Below are positions 27,273 to 36,301 of a stretch of 64,000 bases of DNA, piece by piece (position 1 is the stretch's first letter; every line of letters starts with the position of its first letter). The translations under genes were made by a program, and so were the position numbers. This DNA is from Serratia nevei (GTDB lineage Bacteria > Pseudomonadota > Gammaproteobacteria > Enterobacterales > Enterobacteriaceae), in contig NZ_JAMYWQ010000001.1 in assembly GCF_024160145.1 (NCBI RefSeq), positions 248,001 through 312,000 of the forward strand, written 5' to 3'. The notes beneath the pieces were generated by a model. The model was not told the DNA's origin. It searched no databases and saw nothing but the letters and a program-made list of their open reading frames with translations.

Positions 27273-28086
27273 CTGCCGCTCCTAAAGTCAAAGGTTGCTC
27301 TGCGGTCAGAAAATCGAGCATCAGCGCGTTGACGCGTTGCGCATCGGTCAGACTGACCATGTGTTTGGCGTTCTCAATGATCACGGCGCGCCCGTTCGGT
27401 GCGGCCTGCGCCATTTGCCGCGCCATCTCCGGGCTGGAGTTGGCATCGTGCTCGCCGGTCAATACCAACACCGGGCAGCGGATAAGGTGCCAACGCTGGG
27501 CATACACCCGATCGCCGGTAGCAAACGCCTGATACGCGCGGGCATAGCCCGTAACGTCCACCTGTTGCAACCAGCCGCCCACCTGCCGGCGCAGACGCTG
27601 TTCGGCGGGATCGGTACCAAACCACCGGCTCAGCGGCGAGTCGAGCTGCGTCTGGCCGCTGGCCAAAGCGCTGGCGCGTTGTGCGACCGCGGCGCTGGCC
27701 TGAGCAGAGCGCTGGAACACACCGCTCATCACCACGGCGCGCTTAATCCGCTGCGGATAATCGATCGCCAAACCGGCGGTGATCAACGCCCCCATCGAGT
27801 GCCCCGCCACCGCAACGCTCGGCGCATCCAGGGTGTTTAAGAAGGCCGCCATCCAGCGCACGTAATCCTCCAGCGTCGCGGCGTGGGCGAAGCCTTCGCT
27901 TTCGCCGTGGCCCGGCATATCGACGGCGATGACCCGAAAGTGCGCGCTAAGCGCCTCGAGCTGGGGATACCAGGCCTCCGCGTTCATGCCTACGCCGTGG
28001 ATCAGCACCAGCGGCTCGCCACGCCCGGCCTCCAGATACCCCACCCGCAGAGCGGGTTCAGACAGCTGCCGGATTGTTCTGATCAT
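27259..28086 (-). CDS. Alpha/beta hydrolase (RutD-like position)
   Basis: 275 residues. Oxyanion region HGVGMNAEAW, nucleophile elbow AGHSMGA, catalytic Asp in TGEHDANSS and His in ENAKHMVSL are all visible. In a Rut-like scheme it would hydrolyse an amide, carbamate or ester formed by oxidative ring opening. It overlaps the AA_synth gene upstream by 29 bases and the reductase gene downstream by 14, so the operon is tightly coupled. The substrate is unknown. Confidence 0.88.
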   Translation of the reverse strand: MIRTIRQLSEPALRVGYLEAGRGEPLVLIHGVGMNAEAWYPQLEALSAHFRVIAVDMPGHGESEGFAHAATLEDYVRWMAAFLNTLDAPSVAVAGHSMGALITAGLAIDYPQRIKRAVVMSGVFQRSAQASAAVAQRASALASGQTQLDSPLSRWFGTDPAEQRLRRQVGGWLQQVDVTGYARAYQAFATGDRVYAQRWHLIRCPVLVLTGEHDANSSPEMARQMAQAAPNGRAVIIENAKHMVSLTDAQRVNALMLDFLTAEQPLTLGAADGRG

Positions 28087-28660
28087 GGCCCAGCTCTTTC
28101 AGATCCAAATAACGGTTGCCGATGCGGTGATGCGGCCGCCCCCCCAGTGCCGCGCCCAGTGCGATGACGATTTCGTCATCGAAAGGCGCGTCGTTGATGT
28201 TGAACTGGAATGTCAGGTAGTGCTCGCGGCTGCCTTCGTCGTTTTTCCCCATCATCGGGATCAAAATCGGCGCGTTGGCCGGCCCTCGGGTATTGTTGAA
28301 CGCCAGATAGCTCTTACCGTTAACCGCCGAGCGGTAGTGGTTGCCGAAATGCAGCGTGTGGATCAGCGCCGAGGCGTGTTCCAGCTCGCCGCCCAGCCCC
28401 ACCACCGCGCTTTTGCCGAAGGCTTCCACCCGCTCGCCGGAGCCGGCCTCGTTGAGGATCAAACCGGTCAGCAGCTCACCCAACACCGGCGCCATTTCTC
28501 GAATCTTTGGTGCCAGATCCTCAACGAAGCCTTGCCCGGCCCAGGGGTTTTTGATCACCGCTGCGGCGGCGATCATCACCAGCGGTTTGCCCGCCGATTT
28601 GCCGCCGTCGGCGTAGAGGGTTTCTGTGGCAACCAGGGTCTTGCGGATGTCTTGATGCAT
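28058..28660 (-). CDS. AA_synth (DUF1185) family protein
   Basis: 200 residues from MHQDIRKTLVATE, with GAGG eight bases before the ATG. The family (PF06684) is named for amino-acid synthesis but has no established reaction. Recognisable parts are AAAVIKNPWAGQGFVEDL, GKSAVVGLGGELEHASALIHTLHFGNHYR and NTRGPANAPILIPMMGKND. I recall it repeatedly beside LLM monooxygenases and flavin reductases, so a role in handling ring-cleavage products is plausible. It is the first gene of the minus-strand operon, facing the GntR gene. Confidence 0.8.
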   Translation of the reverse strand: MHQDIRKTLVATETLYADGGKSAGKPLVMIAAAAVIKNPWAGQGFVEDLAPKIREMAPVLGELLTGLILNEAGSGERVEAFGKSAVVGLGGELEHASALIHTLHFGNHYRSAVNGKSYLAFNNTRGPANAPILIPMMGKNDEGSREHYLTFQFNINDAPFDDEIVIALGAALGGRPHHRIGNRYLDLKELGHDQNNPAAV

Positions 28661-29116
28661 AAGGGACCTCGAAAAGTAAATCAAATGTTAATCAGATGTC
28701 ACGAGTCGAGGGTATAGCATCGAGCAGATTGGCATGTCAAAGTTTGGTATACCATAATACGGTATTCTATAATTTGCGTAAGACGGCAAAGAAAGATTGA
28801 AAATAATATCTATTAATCAATTAATTAAAAAAAACCACATAGCTTGGCCGAGCGGAAAAAAGTGACCGCCCCCGCTCCCGCTCAACGGCATGCGCCAGTG
28901 CCGAAGCCGTTGAGCCAGCGGGTATCGGCAACGAAAAGCGGTTTTTTTAGGCTATCTTTCGATTTTGTGAGCTGCGGCAACATTCACCGTTTTGGCGCTG
29001 CGGCGCAAAATCAGCCGCCGTTGCTTTGCGGGTTGGAAAGGTGTTAATAGTACCGGGCAAACGGGAATACGCGTCGTTATCCGGATTAATGATGATCCAC
29101 AAAAATAGAGACAATT
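28661..29116. other. Divergent control region of the Rut-like operon and GntR gene
   Basis: 456 bases without a supported gene; a 67-codon frame at 28844 has no ribosome-binding site or family features. The left part is AT-rich and holds the GntR-type operator at 28745-28770 and, at 28790-28840, a run of A/T (AATTAATTAAAAAAAA) suited to a promoter. It must serve both the operon to the left and gntR to the right. Confidence 0.6.
28745..28770. promoter_or_regulatory. GntR/FCD-type operator
   Basis: TGGTATACCA (28745-28754) is a perfect palindrome of the TGGTnnACCA form used by FadR/VanR-type GntR regulators. A second half-site, ACGGTATTC, follows. It lies 85 bases upstream of the AA_synth start and on the side of the divergent GntR gene, which is its probable binder. 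Confidence 0.65.
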
Positions 29117-29791
29117 ATGGTTCAGGCGTCATTGAAGATTGAGAATGCACCGGTCACCTTACGCGAATTGGCATTGGCGAAAATCAGACAGGCGATTATC
29201 TCAGGGTATTTTCAGGCCGGCGATCGTTTGGTGGAACGCAGCCTGTGTGAGGAGTTGGGCGTCAGCCGCAGTGTGGTGCGCGAGGTGATCCGTTATCTCG
29301 AAGCGGAAGGACTCATTGAAACGCTCGGCAAGAAAGGGCCGATTGTCGCTATTTTGACCTGGGAAATTGCCGAGCAGATTTATACTATTCGCCTGCTGCT
29401 TGAACAGGATGCCGCTCATGACTGCGCCTTGAAAGCCGGGCCAGAAGATAAAAAGAAACTGCATGAAAAATTAATTGCGATTAATCGGGCTTCGGCCGGG
29501 CAGGACGATATTCAGCGCGTTGAAGCGTCGCAGGCTTTTTATGAAACCATTTTCCAGGTGGCCCATCACGCCATCGCCTGGGAAATCGTGCAGCGCCTGA
29601 ACAGCCGCATCAGCCGGCTGCGCGCCCTGACCTTGAGAACGCCGGAGCGTCAGTTGGCCGGTTTCGAGCGCATGACGCGGATCTATCAGGCCATCGAACA
29701 AAACAATCCGACGCAGGCCCGGCAGGAAGTCATCGATCACCTGACCGAGGCCGCCGCGCTGGCCAAGCGCATTCTGCAACAGGAGCCCTGA
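29117..29791 (+). CDS. GntR-family regulator, FCD/FadR subfamily
   Basis: 224 residues. The N-terminal winged HTH reads LALAKIRQAIISGYFQAGDRL, LCEELGVSRSVVREVIRYLE and GLIETLGKKGPIV; the C-terminal helical FCD domain shows EIAEQIYTIRLLLE. It is divergent from the Rut-like operon and separated by a palindrome of the right type, so it most likely represses that operon until a pathway compound binds. The start at 29117 follows GAGACAATT. Confidence 0.92.
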   Translation: MVQASLKIENAPVTLRELALAKIRQAIISGYFQAGDRLVERSLCEELGVSRSVVREVIRYLEAEGLIETLGKKGPIVAILTWEIAEQIYTIRLLLEQDAAHDCALKAGPEDKKKLHEKLIAINRASAGQDDIQRVEASQAFYETIFQVAHHAIAWEIVQRLNSRISRLRALTLRTPERQLAGFERMTRIYQAIEQNNPTQARQEVIDHLTEAAALAKRILQQEP

Positions 29792-29792
29792 G

Positions 29793-30089
29793 ATGCCCGC
29801 TTACTGGATTGCCCATGTCACCGTGAGAGATCCGACGCAATATCAGCATTATATGGATTTAGCGCCCCAGGCGTTCCGCCAGTTCAACGCCCGTTTTCTC
29901 GCCCGCGGCGAGCAGGCGCAAACGCTGGAAGGCCCGACGTTTGTGAAGCATGTGCTGATCGAATTCGATGACTACGCTACCGCATTGGCCTGCTACCATT
30001 CGCCGGCCTATCAACTGGCGAAACAACAGCGGCGCCACGTGGCGGAAGCCATGATTACCATCGTCGACGGCTTGCCGCCCGCCCACTAA
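29793..30089 (+). CDS. DUF1330-family protein
   Basis: 98 residues of the dimeric alpha-beta barrel type. MPAYWIAHVTVRDPTQYQHYM and FDDYATALACYHSPAYQLAK are characteristic of DUF1330. The ATG follows the gntR stop codon by one base, so the two are coupled. The family has no established reaction; small proteins of this fold act on unstable oxygenated intermediates in some pathways, so a place in the same catabolic route is inferred. Confidence 0.85.
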   Translation: MPAYWIAHVTVRDPTQYQHYMDLAPQAFRQFNARFLARGEQAQTLEGPTFVKHVLIEFDDYATALACYHSPAYQLAKQQRRHVAEAMITIVDGLPPAH

Positions 30090-30116
30090 AAAGCCCCCAT
30101 CATTGCGATGGAGGCT
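30087..30116 (-). terminator. Terminator of the serine protease gene
   Basis: Read on the minus strand, AGCCTCCATC, a GCAAT loop and GATGGGGGCT form a stem with one mismatch followed by TTTTT, 28 bases after the protease stop codon. It may also slow transcription from the other side. Confidence 0.8.
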
Positions 30117-30143
30117 GAGTCGCGAGAAGCGAAGTAAAGGCGA

Positions 30144-33100
30144 TCAGAAGCGCCAGGTCAGGCCGGCGTTGACGCTGTTGTCCTGATGGTTGGACGACAG
30201 CTGCCCGCCGTAGCCGAGGGACAAGACGGCGTTTTTGTTAACCGAAACGTCGACGCCCGCCTTCAGCACCGCGCCATCGCGGGAAACCGGCACGCTGTTC
30301 ACATCGAACGCCGCATCGGTGCGTTTGAACATCAGCTGCGTTTTGCGCTCCAGCTTGCCGTACTGATGCTGCCAGCCCAGTTCCCCGCGCAGCGCGATCG
30401 CTACGCTATCGGCCTGCCACTGCGTATCGGCGCGCAGCCCCAACGTTGAGGCGGTGGCGGATTGGCTTTGCTTGTCGCCGCGCAGCGCCGCCGCACCACC
30501 ATGCTCGTCGATCCCCTCGTTACGATAGTGGCTGTACGCCAGGTTGGCGAACGGCTCAAGATTGAGGCTGTCGTTCGTCCAGTCGTAACCGCTCTCGATA
30601 AACAGCTGGCCGGTGCGCGCGTTATAGCCGGCCTTCTCGCGATCCGACTGCACGCCATAGTTCACCGAACGCGAGGTGTCGATGCGATGCCAGGTATACG
30701 TGCCCCCCGCCCGCAGCGCCAATGCGCCGAAGCGTTTGTTGCCGTACAGCCCCAGATGGTAGTTGTTGCTGTGAGCGTTTGACTGATAGCCGCCATCCAG
30801 CGAGGTGCGGGTATATCCGGTCATCACCCCCAGCCGGCCGTCGTCAAACAGTTCGCTGTCGAGCCCTAACAAGACGCCGTAGGTGGACGTCTGGTAGCCG
30901 GTGGCGTTGTCGTTGCCGGACGCATGCCCCCAGCTGCCCAGCAGTTTCGCCCAGGCGCCGTTGTCATCCGCTTTGATATCGGAAGCGATGCGGCGGCCTT
31001 CCGCCTGACGCAGCCGCTCGATGGCGGTATCGCGCAGGTAACGGCTTTCGTTGATCTGGGCAGAAGCCATATCCGCGTGGATCTGGCCGGACAGCTGACG
31101 GGTCGCCTGTTGCAGCTCTCGGGCCGAAGTAAAGCCGAGGAAGCTTTCATAAACCGGGTGACCGGCAACCAGGCTCGCCTCTTCGCTTACGGCATGCGCA
31201 TTGCCTTCATCACTTTGCGCGGCGTTCAGCGCTTCAGCGGCAGGCGCCGCCACGCTGCGCTTGGCCGTTTCCGTGACCGGCTCCGTCGCGTTCAACGTTT
31301 CCACCGCGCGGGCCACCGCTTTCTCGTTCTCGGTGCTCGCCAGGCTGTCAAAACGAGCGGCGGTACGCGTGATCCCAAGGCCGACGTCGTTGCCCTGATA
31401 ATCCAGCGCCACATTGACAAACGGATACGCCGGATTGGCGTTTTCGAACCGGCCGTTGACGCCGTCCGTCGTCGTCAGGATAGTGTATTTGTTGCCCAGC
31501 AGACTTTGCGCCTCGTTCTGCGACAGCAGGTTTTTACTGTGCTCCAGGCTGACGTTCACGCTGCCGCCGTTCAGGAAGGCGCGTTGCGCTTCGATTTTAT
31601 CGCTGCGGCCATTGCCCGCGATCTCGACGTTATACTGTGAGCCACGGTCAAACACGGCGTCGTGCAACACGCGCAGCGTGCCGATGCCGTTGCCCGGCGC
31701 GACGCTGCCGCCCCGCACCGCTCTGAAGGCGGCTACGGTGCCGTCGCCGGCCAGCGTGCCGCTATTTTCGATATAAACGTTGGACGTCACCGAACCGTTG
31801 ATCGCCAGCGTGCCCTGTTTCACCCAGGTATCGCCGCCGTAGGTGCTGTTGCCCAACAGCGCCAGCGTACCGGCGCCCGTTTTGGTCAATCCGCCGTGGC
31901 CGCCGATGTCATTGCTCCACGCATCGTAGTCGCATTCGCTCGACGTGCAGCGCCGCTCAACCGGGGTGCCCGCTTCGACGATATTCCCCAGGCCGGGGAT
32001 ATTCACCACGAACTGTTTTTCACTGTAGGAGCCCGGTACATAATATTCCTGCGGGATATCCTCTTGGGTAATAAACATTTTCGGGCCGTTGATCGCATCG
32101 CGTAAATTGACTCGCCCCCAACCGAACAGATTATCAATGCCTGCCACGCCCAAATCGGTGGCGGTAGTTTTAATTACTGCGGATATTTGGTCGGCGCTCA
32201 TATAAGGGAAACGCTGCATCAGTACGGCGGCGACACCGGTGACGTGTGGCGCCGCCATTGAGGTACCGGATTTATATCCGTAGCCGGGGTTGAGCGACAA
32301 CTCGCCCTTATTATAGGCCTCGCGGTTAACGGCGCCGCCGGTATTGGATTCCAACCGGCCGACGGTACTGTAAATATCGGAACCCGGTGCGGAAACGCAG
32401 TAGCTGGCCGTTTGCCCACAGCTGGTCGAGGAGACGCTTAAATGGTTTTCGTCGCTCAGGTTGGTCACGATCAGGTAATTATTCAATACGTCCGGGAAGG
32501 CATAAGGCAGCGACTTTTGCGCTTCGGGAATATTGTAGTTGTTGTAATTGCCTGCCGAGAAGACGATCAGCTTGCCGTGCCGGGCCGCCCGCAGCAGCGT
32601 CGACATGGCGCTGTGTGCGCCGGTAGGCACCGGCTGTTGGCTGCCCCATTCCACGCTGGCCTTGCTGCGCATCATTTCAGCGATCACGTCGCTTTTAACG
32701 AACGCCACGTAGTCCGGCCTGCCGTTCGGCAACCAGATGATATCGCCTTTGGCGTCTCGCCGAATGTCCGGCGCAATTCCCCAACTGTTGTTGATAACGC
32801 GAGCCGCGCTCTGAATCAACTCCTCACGGCCGTTGCGGTTACCGTAGTCATTCAATTTGGTGCCGATAATATCCGCGTCGAAAGCCACACCGTGCATACC
32901 GGTGCCGTCTCTTTTAGCTGCGGCAATACCGGCTACATGGGTGCCGTGATCGCCGAAAGACATATTGTCTTGTTTATCATACGAGAAATTATAACTGCCG
33001 TTATCCAGCCGCGTCAGTTTACCGGCGAATTCAGAATGGGAAAGAATCGCGTTGTCGATAATACCGATGGTCACGCCTTTTCCGGTATAGCCTCTGGCAT

Positions 33101-33281
33101 AGGCGAATTCGGCGGAAATAGCCTCGAGCCCCCATTGGCGGTTAAACTCTGCGGTTTTCCAACTGCCGGGTGAACCCAGCAAGCCGGGATCCTGATAAGC
33201 GGCAAGGGAAGAATGAATGGATAGGCCATAACACCCCAGAAAAACGCAATACGCTAACTTCAATTTTCTATTAAGTTTCAT
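30144..33281 (-). CDS. Autotransporter extracellular serine protease (Serratia Ssp type)
   Basis: 1045 residues from MKLNRKLKLA, with GGAG six bases before the ATG; this equals the length of the classical S. marcescens extracellular serine protease. A signal peptide ends near residue 27 (SSLAA). The S8 subtilase triad is visible: Asp in IGIIDNAIL, His in GDHGTHVAGIAA and Ser in KSGTSMAAPHVTG. A beta-helical passenger with an autotransporter repeat (GHGGLTKTGAGTLALLGNSTY) follows, then a beta-barrel domain of about 270 residues ending in Phe (NAGLTWRF). It is monocistronic, with its own terminator. The product is secreted through its own barrel and processed. Confidence 0.97.
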   Translation of the reverse strand: MKLNRKLKLAYCVFLGCYGLSIHSSLAAYQDPGLLGSPGSWKTAEFNRQWGLEAISAEFAYARGYTGKGVTIGIIDNAILSHSEFAGKLTRLDNGSYNFSYDKQDNMSFGDHGTHVAGIAAAKRDGTGMHGVAFDADIIGTKLNDYGNRNGREELIQSAARVINNSWGIAPDIRRDAKGDIIWLPNGRPDYVAFVKSDVIAEMMRSKASVEWGSQQPVPTGAHSAMSTLLRAARHGKLIVFSAGNYNNYNIPEAQKSLPYAFPDVLNNYLIVTNLSDENHLSVSSTSCGQTASYCVSAPGSDIYSTVGRLESNTGGAVNREAYNKGELSLNPGYGYKSGTSMAAPHVTGVAAVLMQRFPYMSADQISAVIKTTATDLGVAGIDNLFGWGRVNLRDAINGPKMFITQEDIPQEYYVPGSYSEKQFVVNIPGLGNIVEAGTPVERRCTSSECDYDAWSNDIGGHGGLTKTGAGTLALLGNSTYGGDTWVKQGTLAINGSVTSNVYIENSGTLAGDGTVAAFRAVRGGSVAPGNGIGTLRVLHDAVFDRGSQYNVEIAGNGRSDKIEAQRAFLNGGSVNVSLEHSKNLLSQNEAQSLLGNKYTILTTTDGVNGRFENANPAYPFVNVALDYQGNDVGLGITRTAARFDSLASTENEKAVARAVETLNATEPVTETAKRSVAAPAAEALNAAQSDEGNAHAVSEEASLVAGHPVYESFLGFTSARELQQATRQLSGQIHADMASAQINESRYLRDTAIERLRQAEGRRIASDIKADDNGAWAKLLGSWGHASGNDNATGYQTSTYGVLLGLDSELFDDGRLGVMTGYTRTSLDGGYQSNAHSNNYHLGLYGNKRFGALALRAGGTYTWHRIDTSRSVNYGVQSDREKAGYNARTGQLFIESGYDWTNDSLNLEPFANLAYSHYRNEGIDEHGGAAALRGDKQSQSATASTLGLRADTQWQADSVAIALRGELGWQHQYGKLERKTQLMFKRTDAAFDVNSVPVSRDGAVLKAGVDVSVNKNAVLSLGYGGQLSSNHQDNSVNAGLTWRF

Positions 33282-34088
33282 TTTACGCTCCATGTTTATT
33301 TATACCCAGAAGAAAACTTACGTTTTAACCGCCCTGCGACCTCCCAAGATCGTGAAACGACAGATAGCGCATGCAGACCCGATACGGGCCGCATGAGAAG
33401 ACATGCTGAGTGACGAAAATTTGTGCGGGCAGACAAGAGCATGCCGCCGCGCCTGGCACCTATGGGGCAGAGATGCAAACAGGAGGCGAATGTACGTTTA
33501 TCGGCGCCGTTACGCCGGAGCGGCTCGGCCATCTGGCCGGAGCGCGAGAATCAGACAGTAGGTGCATCTCGCTTAATCATCCAGTTTTGTTAATGATTTA
33601 CATTCGCGAGGCTATCTTATACGTAAGTAAAGTGTCAACAGATGAAACAAAACATTTCTTGATTTGCATCATGTCTTCTCAGGTAAGCGCCAGGGAAAGG
33701 CACGCTGAGGACCACTGCGGAGTGCATAAAATGGCGTTTATCTCCGTCTTGACTGCGTTTTTTGTCAGTGTTACCGCATAGAGCGGGCAGAATACCGTTC
33801 AGAAGGACACCATGGCGACTGAACATTTCGCCAACCATAAACATCAAGAATGATTAATTTTCACGAGAATAACGCATCGTGGTCGGATCACTTATTTTTC
33901 GCCGCAATATAAGGGGGACTTATAAATAACAGGAATATTCCTAATGCGTTCACACGGGATGTATTCCATGCTACCGGGCTGATTTTTAGCCATGCCCGCT
34001 GGCTATTCCCATTTTCGTTGGCAAGACTATATTGAAAGAGGCTCTGCTACAGAGCGAGAATATGGGTAATTTTCCGAGGAAATACCGC
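33282..34088. other. Intergenic region between the protease and GGDEF-EAL genes
   Basis: About 800 bases separate these divergent genes. Frames of 78 codons on the minus strand and 123 on the plus strand exist but show no ribosome-binding site, domain or sensible composition. The stretch 33840-33960 is AT-rich and may hold the promoter of the GGDEF-EAL gene. I see no repeat or RNA gene. Confidence 0.5.
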
Positions 34089-36182
34089 ATGCCCCTGTTG
34101 TCCAAGCAGACCAATAACAAAAATCCGATTGATCTCTATAGCGAAATCGTAGACGACTTGCCCGGTCTGATCTGCTTCGGCAACCGCCTCGGCGGCTACT
34201 TTAATAAACAGTGGCGCGGCTATACCGGCGCCATCGCCGGCGAGCACGGCGCCGCTGACTGGCTCGATGCCCTGCACCCCGACGACCGCGAGCGGCTGGC
34301 CACGCAATGGCGCCAGGCGATCGTGGCCCTCTCCGCGTTCGCCGGCGAGGCCCGCCTGCGCGATCGCAGCGGCACCTACCGTTGGTTTATGCTGGCGTTC
34401 AATGCGCGCCAAGACGGCACAGCGCTGGAGCCCAGTTGGTACCTCACCGCCACCGATATTCATCCGCAAATGCTGCTGCGCCAGCAAAACGTTCAGGCGC
34501 TCTCCATCCAGCAAGACATGCTGGACGCCAGCGTCGACTGCATCAAAGTGATCAACCATGACGGCACGCTGCGCCACATGAACCGCTCCGGCAGCCTGGC
34601 GCTCGGCATCGATCCGGCGCAAAAAGAGTTCGGCATGCCTTGGCTGGGGCTGCTGTCGCCTGAGATCCGGCGCCGCGGCCGCAAGGCGCTGCGCAACGTC
34701 AGAGCCGGTAAAAATGCGCGCTTTATGGGCTTGAGCGTGACCCCGCAGGGTAAAAAGCAGCACTGGGACAACATCCTCACGCCGGTCAGCGATGAACATG
34801 GCGCGGTAGCCGAGATCTTGTGCGTCTCGCGCGACGTGACCTCGCAGCGCGTGATGGAGCAACGCCTGCTGCTCGCCAGCGAGTATGACGAATTGACCGG
34901 CCTGCCCAACCGGCGCTTATTCAAGAAAAAGCTGAAGCAAGAGATGAAGCGCGCCCTGCACGGCAACAGGTCGCTCGGGCTGATGCTGCTGGATCTTGAC
35001 CACTTCAAGCTGGTGAACGACACGCTGGGCCACGCGGCGGGCGATCATCTGCTGCGGGTGCTGGGCAAAAGGCTCAGCGCCTGCATGAACGCACACTCGT
35101 TCGTCTCGCGTCTCGGCGGCGACGAATTTGCCGTGGTGATCAGCGACGTCGAGAACGAGCAGGATATTTTCCGCATCGCCAACAAGTTTCTGCTGCAACT
35201 GGAGACCCCGATCACCCACGGCGGCAAAACGCTGCATTGCGGCATGAGTATCGGCGGCGCCATCTATCCCAAAGACGCCCGCGACGCTTCGGAACTGATG
35301 AAATGCGCCGATACCGCGCTGTACGAACTGAAAGACGGCGGCCGCGGCGGCGTCTACATGTTCGATGGCAAGATGATGGACAAGGCGCGCGCCCGCGCCA
35401 GCCAGCTCAACTACGCGCGCCAGATCGTGCGCGACAACTGCATCCGCCCCAGCTACCAGCCGAAGGTCAGCCTGACCGACGGCAGCATCGTCGGTTTCGA
35501 AGCGCTGCTGCGCTGGCACTGCCCGATCAACGGCGTGCAGCTGCCGGCGACGGTGGGCGAGGCGTTCAACGACTACGAGCTGGCGACCAAGATCAGCGAG
35601 GCCATGCAGCTGAAGGTGTTCGCCGATATCGCCCGCTGGCGCGCGGCCGGCGTGGCGGTGCGGCCGGTTTCACTCAACGTGTCGCCGATCGAGTTTTTGC
35701 GCGACAACTATGCCGAAACCTTCCTGCAGCGCCTGCTTAAGTTCCACATTCCCCACCACCTGGTAGAACTGGAAGTGACCGAACACGCCTTCAACAAGCA
35801 CGGTTCGAAGTACGTGCTGCGCGCGTTGCAGATGCTCAAGGAGATGGGCATCCGCATCGCGCTGGACGACTTCGGCACCGGCCATTCCTCGTTCAGCCAT
35901 ATCATGGATTACCCGCTGGACTGCATTAAGCTGGACTGCGACTTCGTTCAGCGTATGAATACCGAACCGGCGATCCTGGCGATCGTGGAAAGCATCGGCA
36001 TCCTCGGGCAAAAGCTGTCGATCGATATCATCGCCGAGGGGGTGGAAACCGAGCAGCAGCGGCAGACGCTGTGCGAAGCCGGTTTCCATATCGGCCAGGG
36101 TTTTCTGTTCAGCCGGGCGGTGGAATCCCAGCGGGTTCCCGAGCTGCTGCAGGCAGCACCACAGCCGGTCGGCGGGCGCTGA
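34089..36182 (+). CDS. PAS-GGDEF-EAL cyclic-di-GMP enzyme
   Basis: 697 residues from MPLLSKQTNN, with GAGGA nine bases upstream (ATG at 34062 is an alternative). Two PAS-like domains lie in the first 260 residues (DLPGLICFGNR, TYRWFMLAF; MLDASVDCIKVINHDG, SRDVTSQRVME). The GGDEF domain has RLGGDEFAVV intact, so synthase activity is possible. The EAL domain keeps GFEALLRW, ELEVTE, LDDFGTGHSSF, IKLDCDFV and IAEGVET, so hydrolysis is possible too. There is no membrane segment, so it is cytoplasmic. It stands alone. Which activity dominates cannot be told from sequence. Confidence 0.92.
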   Translation: MPLLSKQTNNKNPIDLYSEIVDDLPGLICFGNRLGGYFNKQWRGYTGAIAGEHGAADWLDALHPDDRERLATQWRQAIVALSAFAGEARLRDRSGTYRWFMLAFNARQDGTALEPSWYLTATDIHPQMLLRQQNVQALSIQQDMLDASVDCIKVINHDGTLRHMNRSGSLALGIDPAQKEFGMPWLGLLSPEIRRRGRKALRNVRAGKNARFMGLSVTPQGKKQHWDNILTPVSDEHGAVAEILCVSRDVTSQRVMEQRLLLASEYDELTGLPNRRLFKKKLKQEMKRALHGNRSLGLMLLDLDHFKLVNDTLGHAAGDHLLRVLGKRLSACMNAHSFVSRLGGDEFAVVISDVENEQDIFRIANKFLLQLETPITHGGKTLHCGMSIGGAIYPKDARDASELMKCADTALYELKDGGRGGVYMFDGKMMDKARARASQLNYARQIVRDNCIRPSYQPKVSLTDGSIVGFEALLRWHCPINGVQLPATVGEAFNDYELATKISEAMQLKVFADIARWRAAGVAVRPVSLNVSPIEFLRDNYAETFLQRLLKFHIPHHLVELEVTEHAFNKHGSKYVLRALQMLKEMGIRIALDDFGTGHSSFSHIMDYPLDCIKLDCDFVQRMNTEPAILAIVESIGILGQKLSIDIIAEGVETEQQRQTLCEAGFHIGQGFLFSRAVESQRVPELLQAAPQPVGGR

Positions 36183-36301
36183 CCCCGTCAGCCCTCGCGG
36201 CGGCGGCGCTTCATGATGATTCCAAGATTGGTTAGTTGATTTTGTTCGTTCACAGAACGGCGGCCTTCAGAGATAGTGCAACGACCGTGCAATACTCGTG
36301 A

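Noticed and set aside
26343-28086. Calling the operon rutA-F
   Set aside because: The monooxygenase and reductase are only family-level matches, the reductase has an extra domain, and rutB, rutC and rutE are absent.
28844-29047. 67-codon plus-strand frame upstream of gntR
   Set aside because: No Shine-Dalgarno sequence, unstructured composition, and located in the control region.
33296-33781. Frames of 78 (minus) and 123 (plus) codons in the gap before the GGDEF-EAL gene
   Set aside because: No ribosome-binding site, no signal or domain features, and overlapping each other; treated as non-coding.
34032-34088. TTG start giving 19 extra residues for the GGDEF-EAL protein
   Set aside because: The TTG lacks a ribosome-binding site and the extra residues precede any domain; ATG codons at 34062 and 34089 are better.
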